DNA from: Neobacillus bataviensis LMG 21833
GTDB lineage: Bacteria > Bacillota > Bacilli > Bacillales > Cytobacillaceae
Assembly (NCBI RefSeq): GCF_000307875.1
Contig: NZ_AJLS01000127.1
Location: 1 to 64,000, forward strand
Length of the DNA stretch: 64,000 nucleotides
Reading direction: 5' to 3'
How positions within the stretch are numbered: position 1 is the stretch's first letter; the number at the start of each line of letters is the position of its first letter. The notes under the pieces are model-generated. The model was not told the origin of the DNA. It searched no databases and worked only from the letters and a program-made list of their open reading frames with translations. Both the position numbers and the translations under genes were made by a program. Positions 57,913 through 64,000 of the stretch are shown piece after piece.

Positions 57913-58218
57913 TCAATGGTGATGGTGGTGTGCGCCTTTTGCAGGATTGGTAATTAGCCATTCTTCTTTTGGTACATGGAAAAATTGAATCCAGATATCC
58001 TCCAGAAATTCATTGTTTTTCTCGATGATGAAATCAAGATCTTTATCCGTTTTCACTACTTCATCATTTTCTGTCGGTGTATCGAGCATCAAATCATAGT
58101 GTGCATGATCCCCGTGAACGCTTGTGACGTAAACACGGAACATTTTATCCTGTGCCTCTTCTTGTTCTAACATTTTCTTCAATGCTTTTGCCGCATTGCG
58201 ATTAATTTTCACCTTCAT
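57913..58218 (-). CDS. HesB/IscA-like protein lacking cysteines, His5 C terminus
   Basis: The 101-residue protein looks like the HesB-type iron-sulfur biosynthesis family of Bacilli: NRNAAKALKKMLEQEE at the start, RVYVTSVHGDHAHYDL (core HGDHAHYDL) in the middle, and ITNPAKG near the end. The cluster-binding cysteines of IscA/SufA are absent; instead there are several His and a natural tail AHHHHH. It may bind a metal through His rather than carry a [Fe-S] cluster. The ATG is preceded by GGAG. A single gene with tandem terminators. Confidence 0.75.
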   Translation of the reverse strand: MKVKINRNAAKALKKMLEQEEAQDKMFRVYVTSVHGDHAHYDLMLDTPTENDEVVKTDKDLDFIIEKNNEFLEDIWIQFFHVPKEEWLITNPAKGAHHHHH

Positions 58219-58316
58219 TTTATGATCTCCTCTATTATGTATTCACCAATATTATCCCACTATGATATTAAAATAGACAGTTTCAGTCGACATTCCTGCA
58301 CAGCCTCGAATAATAC

Positions 58317-59024
58317 TTATTTTTGTTTCGGATTATTTTTCCTTTTTGTCTTGACCAATTGATATCCGATAAACGCGACATACAGCGGTATAGCCACATA
58401 AATAAAATACGGGAATCGGTGCTGCTCTTTTTTGAAGACAATGTATATGGCATATCCTAAAAATAGTGTAATGATAATTCCGTATTTCGGCAGCGGTATA
58501 TCCTTTAGACTTGGGATTTTTATCGTACTTACCATCAAGTAACAAAGCAAAAAGAAGGCGATAACAAAAATGAATCCGGGCATTTTGCCATGGAACAGGG
58601 TTAACAAGGTTAACAACCCACCCGCAGCTGTAATCGGAACACCTGTAAAATACTTCAACGAAGATTTCACGGCATTGATGTTGAATCTGGCCAAGCGGTA
58701 TGCACCGAATAATGGGAAAAGACCGGCAACCGCCATCCCAACAACGCCAAAGGAAGAAAAGTAGGAATAATAAGCCATCATTGCTGGTGCTACCCCGAAA
58801 GTGACTATATCCGCTAAGGAGTCAAGTTCCTTTCCTAAATCGCTTTCCACACGGAGCATTCTGGCAATTCGCCCATCCATACTATCAAGCATCATGCCAA
58901 TTAATATTAAGATTGCTGCATTCTTGTAATCCCCTAGTGCTGAATACATAACTGATAAAAATCCAAAAAAAAGATTAGCTAAGGTAAATAAATTTGGAAT
59001 ACTGTTTCTAATAATAAGTACCAC
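58317..59024 (-). CDS. pssA: CDP-diacylglycerol-serine O-phosphatidyltransferase
   Basis: The 235-residue membrane enzyme makes phosphatidylserine. The CDP-alcohol phosphotransferase signature is intact near residues 45-72 (DSMDGRIARML, then GKELDSLAD), and NSIPNLFTLANLFFGF at the start is typical of Bacillus PssA. About seven membrane segments follow. The start is uncertain: GTG at 59024 overlaps the best GGAG. It lies 39 bases after gtrA on the same strand. The psd decarboxylase gene that often accompanies pssA is not adjacent. Confidence 0.93.
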   Translation of the reverse strand: MVLIIRNSIPNLFTLANLFFGFLSVMYSALGDYKNAAILILIGMMLDSMDGRIARMLRVESDLGKELDSLADIVTFGVAPAMMAYYSYFSSFGVVGMAVAGLFPLFGAYRLARFNINAVKSSLKYFTGVPITAAGGLLTLLTLFHGKMPGFIFVIAFFLLCYLMVSTIKIPSLKDIPLPKYGIIITLFLGYAIYIVFKKEQHRFPYFIYVAIPLYVAFIGYQLVKTKRKNNPKQK

Positions 59025-59063
59025 TCCACATTCAATTAGCCGGCTTTCGTAATTAATTAACCA

Positions 59064-59489
59064 TCATGAGCCCGCTTTCTTATATTTCTTATATTCAGGA
59101 AAAACAAAAAACCTTTGACCAAAATAGTTTAGTACCGTGTACATTCCAGTTCCAACCAAAACAGAAAAATCTGTTATTACACTTTCATTAAACAGTTCAT
59201 TCGCATGAAATAACCATACAACAAGGGTTTCTGCAACAAGATAGGAAAAAAAATAACAGCACAAAATCACGATCACAAAACGAATGGCACTCGTTGACAC
59301 AGAATTTTGACTCTTAAAGGTAAAATTCCGATTCAAGAAATAACTTACGCAGGCTCCGACTGAGTTACCGAGAAAGGTGGACATCCAATATGAAAGACCC
59401 AGTGCATGCAAAAATAAATACATAAAAGATAACCCAACAATCGTATTAACAATCCCGACTAAAATAAAACGAACAAAAGAATACTTCAT
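59064..59489 (-). CDS. GtrA family membrane protein
   Basis: The 141-residue protein has four membrane helices and the GtrA hallmarks: FVRFILVGIVNTIVGLSFMYL at the start (core FILVGIVNTIVG) and SYFLNRNFTFKS near residue 50. GtrA proteins are thought to help move undecaprenyl-phosphate-linked sugars across the membrane. It precedes pssA in a likely two-gene unit, which points to cell envelope lipid or glycan work. Confidence 0.9.
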   Translation of the reverse strand: MKYSFVRFILVGIVNTIVGLSFMYLFLHALGLSYWMSTFLGNSVGACVSYFLNRNFTFKSQNSVSTSAIRFVIVILCCYFFSYLVAETLVVWLFHANELFNESVITDFSVLVGTGMYTVLNYFGQRFFVFPEYKKYKKAGS

Positions 59490-59570
59490 TCCTTCACCTG
59501 TATACCGATAGACCGGTCAATGATTTCAACTTTCATTATTGTACCCTAAAAGTTAACAAATAGAAATGGT

Positions 59571-59626
59571 TTAAGTGGGCATAGTTGATTTCCCTTCCTG
59601 GTGTGATGGAAAATATGCCCACTTAA
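59571..59626 (-). terminator. Hairpin after the TerC-type gene
   Basis: TTAAGTGGGCATA and TATGCCCACTTAA form a perfect 13-bp stem with a 30-base loop, 9 bases after the stop codon at 59635. There is no clear T-run after it on the minus strand, so it may be an mRNA end stabiliser rather than a classical terminator. Confidence 0.55.
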
Positions 59627-59634
59627 TCCTAATT

Positions 59635-60414
59635 TTATGAAGCTCTTTCGACCTTTTTTTGTGTAGTGTCCTTTGAAAAAAACCACCCTGCTGCGGCAAT
59701 CCCCACTAAAACTAGATAAAAGCTCACCTTCCATTCTGTTGAATGGGCAAATTCCTCACTGAGAATCGCGAGCGATGGATGCGAAAGAGTGTAGACAGCA
59801 AGTTTAACACCGACCCAGCCGACAATTGTAAAGGCTGCGATTTCGAGACCAGGCCTTTTCTCCAGTAGCTTCACAAACTGGTTGGCAGCAAAACGCATGA
59901 TAATCAACCCTATAATACCTCCAGCAAAGATCACTAAGAACTTACCCCCGTCAAGCCCCCCAATATTGGGAAGCTTGGTGTCTGGAAGAACCACTGCCAT
60001 CGCCACGGCTGCAAGAATGGAGTCTACAGCAAAGGCGATATCCGCTATTTCTACCTTAAATACAGTCGTCCAAAATCCTCCAGCCTTACGTACTTCCTTC
60101 TCGTCTTTTTCTCCCGATTTCCCTTTCACTAACTTCCGGAAAATATGATTACCTGCCATGAATAACAAATATAGTGCCCCAATTGCTTGAACTTGCCACA
60201 CATCAACAAGGAACGAAATCACAAATAATGATGCAAAGCGGAAGACAAAAGCCCCGGCAAGACCATAAAACAACGCCTTTTTCCGCTCTTCCTCAGGTAA
60301 ATGTTTCACCATGATCGCGAGTACCAAAGCATTATCCGCTGCCAACAAACCTTCCAAAGCCACCAAAATCAATAAGACCCATCCATATTCCAGTAAAAGA
60401 GTAACATCCATCAT
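59635..60414 (-). CDS. ykoY: TerC-family manganese exporter (YkoY/MeeY-like)
   Basis: The 259-residue protein has about seven membrane segments and the TerC motifs with membrane-buried acidic residues: EGLLAADNALVLA near 20-32 and KVEIADIAFAVDSILA near 120-135. Bacillus TerC proteins YceF and YkoY export Mn(II), supplying secreted Mn-dependent enzymes. The manganese-sensing yybP-ykoY riboswitch directly upstream fits the YkoY assignment. GGGGGAA precedes the ATG. It is transcribed alone. Confidence 0.92.
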   Translation of the reverse strand: MMDVTLLLEYGWVLLILVALEGLLAADNALVLAIMVKHLPEEERKKALFYGLAGAFVFRFASLFVISFLVDVWQVQAIGALYLLFMAGNHIFRKLVKGKSGEKDEKEVRKAGGFWTTVFKVEIADIAFAVDSILAAVAMAVVLPDTKLPNIGGLDGGKFLVIFAGGIIGLIIMRFAANQFVKLLEKRPGLEIAAFTIVGWVGVKLAVYTLSHPSLAILSEEFAHSTEWKVSFYLVLVGIAAAGWFFSKDTTQKKVERAS

Positions 60415-60462
60415 TCATTCCCCCTATAAAATTTTCCTTTTCACCAATTACTCCCTCACGCC

Positions 60463-60499
60463 ATAAAAAATAGGCCTTTACTGTATACAGTAAAGGCCT
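60463..60499 (-). terminator. Distal terminator T2 of the Mn riboswitch leader
   Basis: AGGCCTTTACTG and CAGTAAAGGCCT, with TATA between, form a perfect 28-bp palindrome at 60472-60499, followed on the minus strand by ATTTTTT. Confidence 0.88.
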
Positions 60500-60508
60500 C
60501 AAAAATAC

Positions 60509-60541
60509 ACAAAAAGACCTTTACAGTAAAGTAAAGGTCTT
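60509..60541 (-). terminator. Proximal terminator T1 of the Mn riboswitch
   Basis: On the minus strand AAGACCTTTAC and GTAAAGGTCTT form an 11-bp stem with a 6-base loop, followed by TTTTTG. Its 5' arm shares CCTTTA with the 3' strand of the aptamer stem P1. Confidence 0.9.
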
Positions 60542-60624
60542 GCTAACAACGTCCATGTTGCCAATAAAGCCGGAGAAATGAATCCTCGAAATGACGACTT
60601 TATTGTAGCAGCTACTCCCCTTTA
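60538..60624 (-). ncRNA. yybP-ykoY manganese riboswitch
   Basis: On the minus strand the conserved elements are in order: AAAGGGGAGTAGC, CTCCGG, GGCAACATGGACGTTG and TAGCAAGACC. TAAAGG at 60619-60624 pairs with CCTTTA at 60532-60537 to close P1. Mn(II) stabilises the folded aptamer and turns the downstream exporter gene on by preventing termination. Confidence 0.9.
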
Positions 60625-60648
60625 AAAAGGAAATATTTAATTACTAAT

Positions 60649-60677
60649 AATATATGATACTTTTAATCATTTGTCAA
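60649..60677 (-). promoter_or_regulatory. Promoter of the riboswitch-TerC transcript
   Basis: On the minus strand a perfect TTGACA, a 17-base spacer and TATATT. The aptamer begins about 25 bases downstream, so the riboswitch is near the 5' end of the RNA. Confidence 0.8.
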
Positions 60678-60769
60678 ACTGTATAAATTTTACAACAAAA
60701 GACAAAATAACATGGAGAAAATCTAGGTCGTGAAACAACTATATTTATTTGCCAGGAGGACTTCGTTTT

Positions 60770-63124
60770 ATGCAAGAAAAACCATGGAAATCGGTTGGAA
60801 AGTCCGAACAGAGAATTGACGCAGTCGAAAAAGCAGCTGGGACGGTGAGATACCTAGGGGATTACTCCATCCCTGGCCTAGCTCATGCCAAATTAGTGAC
60901 CAGTACACATGCCCATGCAAAAATTAACAACATAGATCTTACTGAAGCATGGAAAGTTCCCGGTGTTCGTGCCATTGTGACCGGCAACATGTTCCCTTAT
61001 CATATCGGCCCTATTCTTGCAGATCGTCCCCCGTTAGCTTTTGAAAAAGTACGATATTATGGAGAACCGGTGGCCATTATTGTGGCGGATCATGAACACC
61101 AGGCCAAAAAGGCTGCTCAGCTGGTAAAGGTTGACTATGCCCCATTACCGGTGGTTAATTCTGTTCAAGAGGCCTTCAAAACCGGCGCACCGTTAATCCA
61201 TGAAAATTCCGGTCAGTATATGAAAATCATCAGCAATGTTTACCCTGTCCAAGGCACGAATATTGGAAGTCATATCAAAATTCGTAAGGGAGATTTTATT
61301 AAGACATGGGAACAATGCGAGACGAAGATTAAAGCTAGCTACTCTTTTAATTTATCTGATCACACAGCAATAGAGCCCCGCTGTGCCAGGGTGGAAATAA
61401 ACCCGGCCGGCAAGGTTATCATTCATTCAACTACCCAATCTCCCTTTACAATTAAAAAGGTGTTAAATCAATTTTTTAATATCGATGTGGGAAATATCAT
61501 TGTCCACACACCTTTACTCGGTGGTGCATTTGGCGGGAAAGGGAACGTTCAATTAGAACCGCTTGCCTACTTAGCATCAAAGGCAGTTGGCGGAAAATTG
61601 GTAAAATTAGAATATGAGCGTGAAGATGATTTAATTACAGCCCCTTGTCATATTGGGCTAGAAGCGACCATTTCTCTTGGCACTAATAAAGAAGGAAAGC
61701 TTATTGCTGGTCAATATACCTTCCTGATTGATTCTGGGGCCTACACTGATCAGGCTGCTGGGATTACCCGAGCAATGGCGATTGACTGTACAGGTCCATA
61801 TCATATTCAAAATGTTTGGTGTGATTCTTATTGTATGTATACGAATCATCCGTTTGCTACTTCTTTTCGGGGATACGCACACCCCGAACTTACATTTGTC
61901 GTCGAGCGGACAATGGATCAGCTGGCGCAAAAATTAAACATGGAACCGATTGAGCTGCGTAAAATAAACGTGATTAAACCTGGGAACACCTCGCCTACTC
62001 AGACCGTTCTAAACGCTAATAACATCGGTGATGTCGAAAAGTGCATGGAACGTGCCAAAGAGCTTATACAGTGGGATGAAGGACAACGGATTGAAATTTC
62101 AAAAAATAAAATTAAGGCTAAAGGGATCAGTACCTTTTGGAAAACATCAACAACATCCACAAATGCACAATCAGGAGCCATTATTAAATTTAATGCAGAT
62201 GGCAGTGTGTTTGTGAATTGCGCAGCTATCGAATTAGGTCAAGGAACCAAAACCGTTTTAGCCCAAATAGTTTCAGAAAGGTTAAAAATGGATATCAAAA
62301 AAGTTCATGTCACAATGGAGGTGAATACACAATACGACCCCCACCAATGGCGGACTGTCGCCAGCAGTACCACTTTTTTAGCAGGACGAGCGGTCATGGC
62401 AGCAGCCGACGATGCGATTTCGCAATTAAAACGAACTGCCTCCATTGCCATGCAATGTTCTATGGAAGATTTAGAGGTTGGCGGCGGCCGTGTATACCTC
62501 AAGCCCAGTCCTGAATATGGAATAAAAATTGAGGATATAGCTTTAGGATATAAATACCCAAATGGACATGCAGTGGAAGGTCAGGTTGTTGGACACGGAA
62601 CCTATATTCAGCGCCATTTAACCCCGATGGATAAAGAAACAGGGTTTGGCAAACCTGGTCCATGGTGGTCGGTTGGGACACAGGCAGTAGAAATAGAATA
62701 TGATACAAACGATTTTACCTATAAAATTTTAAAAGCTGTAACGGTCCTTGACGGCGGCACCATCATTAATCCGGCGATGGCCACCCAGCAAATGCGGGGC
62801 GGTATGTATTTGGGGCTTAGCTTTGCCAGCAGAGAAGCATTTATTTTTGATGAAAAGGGAAAGGTGTTAAATCCCCAATTAAGAACTTATCAGATTATGC
62901 GGTTTGGGGAGCAGCCAATTGAATATTTGGTGGACTTTATTGAGTCCCCTGCCGCTGACGGGCCATATGGTGCAAGAGGGATTGGTGAATATGGAGTGAT
63001 TGGCATGGCAGGCGCACTAGCCAATAGCCTTTCTACCGCTGCACAAGTAAATTTAAATCATTTGCCGTTGATACCGGAATTAATCTGGAAGACACGGAAG
63101 GAGGCCCGAAATGATTCCGTTTGA
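60770..63124 (+). CDS. Molybdenum hydroxylase large subunit (xanthine dehydrogenase family)
   Basis: The ATG at 60770 follows AGGAGG at 10 bases; a TTG frame begins 21 bases earlier. The 784-residue protein is the molybdopterin-binding subunit: a hammerhead domain at the start (RIDAVEKAAGTVRYLGD), GGAFGGKG near 255, an Arg in SFRGYAHPE near 365, ELGQGTKTVLAQI near 490, and the catalytic Glu in GARGIGEYG near 745. The CO dehydrogenase loop AYRCSFR is absent, so it is an aldehyde/purine/heterocycle-type hydroxylase with unknown substrate. It begins a large-medium-small subunit operon. Confidence 0.9.
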   Translation: MQEKPWKSVGKSEQRIDAVEKAAGTVRYLGDYSIPGLAHAKLVTSTHAHAKINNIDLTEAWKVPGVRAIVTGNMFPYHIGPILADRPPLAFEKVRYYGEPVAIIVADHEHQAKKAAQLVKVDYAPLPVVNSVQEAFKTGAPLIHENSGQYMKIISNVYPVQGTNIGSHIKIRKGDFIKTWEQCETKIKASYSFNLSDHTAIEPRCARVEINPAGKVIIHSTTQSPFTIKKVLNQFFNIDVGNIIVHTPLLGGAFGGKGNVQLEPLAYLASKAVGGKLVKLEYEREDDLITAPCHIGLEATISLGTNKEGKLIAGQYTFLIDSGAYTDQAAGITRAMAIDCTGPYHIQNVWCDSYCMYTNHPFATSFRGYAHPELTFVVERTMDQLAQKLNMEPIELRKINVIKPGNTSPTQTVLNANNIGDVEKCMERAKELIQWDEGQRIEISKNKIKAKGISTFWKTSTTSTNAQSGAIIKFNADGSVFVNCAAIELGQGTKTVLAQIVSERLKMDIKKVHVTMEVNTQYDPHQWRTVASSTTFLAGRAVMAAADDAISQLKRTASIAMQCSMEDLEVGGGRVYLKPSPEYGIKIEDIALGYKYPNGHAVEGQVVGHGTYIQRHLTPMDKETGFGKPGPWWSVGTQAVEIEYDTNDFTYKILKAVTVLDGGTIINPAMATQQMRGGMYLGLSFASREAFIFDEKGKVLNPQLRTYQIMRFGEQPIEYLVDFIESPAADGPYGARGIGEYGVIGMAGALANSLSTAAQVNLNHLPLIPELIWKTRKEARNDSV

Positions 63125-63950
63125 CTTTGAATACTTTAAACCAAACACCATTTCCGAAGCGGTTCAAACGTTTCGGGAGCTTCAAAATCAGGGAAAACAG
63201 GTTATTTACTATAGCGGTGGTACCGAATTTATAACTTTTTCCCGCATCAATCAAATGAAAGCCGATGCAGTTATCGATATTAAGGGAATCCCAGAATGTC
63301 ATGTATTGGAACAGCAAGAGGATCAATTGGTCATCGGTGCTGCTGTTTCACTGAATAAAATTTCGGAATCTGCCTTATTTCCGTTGCTGGGGCAAACCGT
63401 TAAACAAATTGCTGACCATACTTCAAGGAACAAGATTACCATTGGAGGAAATATAAATAGCCGGTTAATCTATCGGGAAGGTATTTTACCGCTTCTTTTA
63501 TCAGAGGCAAAGGTAAAACTGGCCGGAAATGAAGGGGAAATAGTCCTTCCATTAGCAAACCTTTTCGATAGAGAGTTAAAGCTCGATACAGGTGAATTCC
63601 TTGTACATATTTCAGTAAAAAAAAGCTATATGTCTCTTCCCTTTGCCAGCTTAAAAAAAACCAAAATCTCTAAGATCAGTTATCCTGTCGTTTCAATTGC
63701 GGCACTCTTGAAAGAACAGCAAATACGTGCCGCTTTTAGCGGTGTATGTGAATTTCCATTTAGATCCGACCAAGTGGAAGCGGCATTAAATGAAACCTCC
63801 CTTTCCAAGGTTGAAAGGATTGATAAGGTTGTTAGCCTGCTTCCATCACCGATTGTTGATGACATACAGGCGTCTAGCGAATACCGTGAATTTGTTTTAA
63901 AAAATGCCCTGCATGTAATAATAGATGCTTTGGAGGTGGCACCAACATGA
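63111..63950 (+). CDS. Molybdenum hydroxylase FAD-binding subunit
   Basis: The 279-residue protein has the VAO-type FAD-binding pattern of the medium subunit: FEYFKPNTISEAVQTF at the start, YYSGGTEFI near 35 (pyrophosphate loop), and RNKITIGGNINSR near 104-116. It passes electrons from the [2Fe-2S] subunit to NAD+ or another acceptor. The ATG lies 14 bases before the end of the large-subunit gene, after GGAAGGAGG. Confidence 0.9.
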   Translation: MIPFDFEYFKPNTISEAVQTFRELQNQGKQVIYYSGGTEFITFSRINQMKADAVIDIKGIPECHVLEQQEDQLVIGAAVSLNKISESALFPLLGQTVKQIADHTSRNKITIGGNINSRLIYREGILPLLLSEAKVKLAGNEGEIVLPLANLFDRELKLDTGEFLVHISVKKSYMSLPFASLKKTKISKISYPVVSIAALLKEQQIRAAFSGVCEFPFRSDQVEAALNETSLSKVERIDKVVSLLPSPIVDDIQASSEYREFVLKNALHVIIDALEVAPT

Positions 63951-64000
63951 TCCAAAATAGTTTATCAAAAACAGTAATCAACCTGCATGTAAATGGAGAG
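63947..64000 (+). CDS. [2Fe-2S] subunit of the molybdenum hydroxylase, partial
   Basis: An ATG overlapping the FAD-subunit stop (ATGA), 12 bases after GGAGG, opens a frame that runs off the window end. Its 18 codons (MIQNSLSKTVINLHVNGE) end in INLHVNGE, the usual first strand of the [2Fe-2S] small subunit. No cysteine motif is reached yet, so the call rests on this strand and on gene order. Confidence 0.7.
   Translation, partial: MIQNSLSKTVINLHVNGE

Overview
The window looks like a chromosomal segment of an endospore-forming Bacillaceae bacterium (Bacillus sensu lato, possibly near Neobacillus; the genus is my inference). The reasons are its moderately AT-rich Bacillus-type codon use, AGGAGG-like ribosome binding sites with frequent GTG and TTG starts, a gerA-type spore germination operon, a KinA-like PAS kinase, a YceD-like TerD, a Mn-dependent PpaC, PssA and Csp. 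No rRNA, tRNA, CRISPR array, transposase or prophage block is visible. The only phage-like gene is one isolated holin.

Layout. 1-9.7 kb: housekeeping and stress genes (TerD, GIY-YIG protein, ATP-grasp enzyme, flavodoxin, PhoD-like phosphatase, HSL-type hydrolase, phosphodiesterase plus UMF1 transporter, CsoR). 9.7-14 kb: CBS protein, a TetR regulator with two visible operators, a 53-aa small protein, Tag, a coiled-coil protein and PpaC. 14-31 kb: a large leftward lipid or carboxylate catabolic region. It has an acyl-CoA ligase, R2lox oxidase and iron alcohol dehydrogenase operon, followed upstream by a Liv-type ABC transporter, a second ligase, thiolase, two SDRs, two acyl-CoA dehydrogenases and a split MaoC hydratase pair. 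31-39 kb: small spore-type protein, GNAT, sensor kinase and a gerA operon (A-C-B-B) with a divergent two-TM D-subunit-like gene. 39-44 kb: small membrane protein, dispersed repeat, holin, MacB/FtsX-type ABC exporter and a class A PBP. 44.4-55.2 kb: a 13-gene cobalamin uptake and salvage operon behind a cobalamin riboswitch and terminator. 55-60.7 kb: small genes, then csp, HAD, an Fe-S-type protein, pssA/gtrA, and a TerC-type Mn exporter behind a yybP-ykoY riboswitch. 60.7-64 kb: a molybdenum hydroxylase operon cut by the window end.

How it works together. The 14-31 kb region encodes every step of a beta-oxidation spiral: import, CoA activation, dehydrogenation, hydration by MaoC proteins instead of a crotonase, SDR oxidation and thiolysis. 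A 4-electron Mn/Fe-type oxidase (R2lox) and an alcohol dehydrogenase sit beside it. Palindromes near the TetR gene share a half-site with one overlapping the predicted promoter of the R2lox operon, suggesting one regulon. The cobalamin operon joins BtuFC and a BtuD-CbiZ fusion to cobinamide and alpha-ribazole salvage (CbiB, CobD, CobU, CobS, CobC, PduO, CblT, CblS). It includes a CobQ-like protein without its glutaminase domain and a second, degenerate CobU.

The most interesting points are the R2lox/beta-oxidation association, the truncated CobQ, the apparently nested two-terminator Mn riboswitch, and the tandem 51-bp hairpin repeats inside the catabolic operon.
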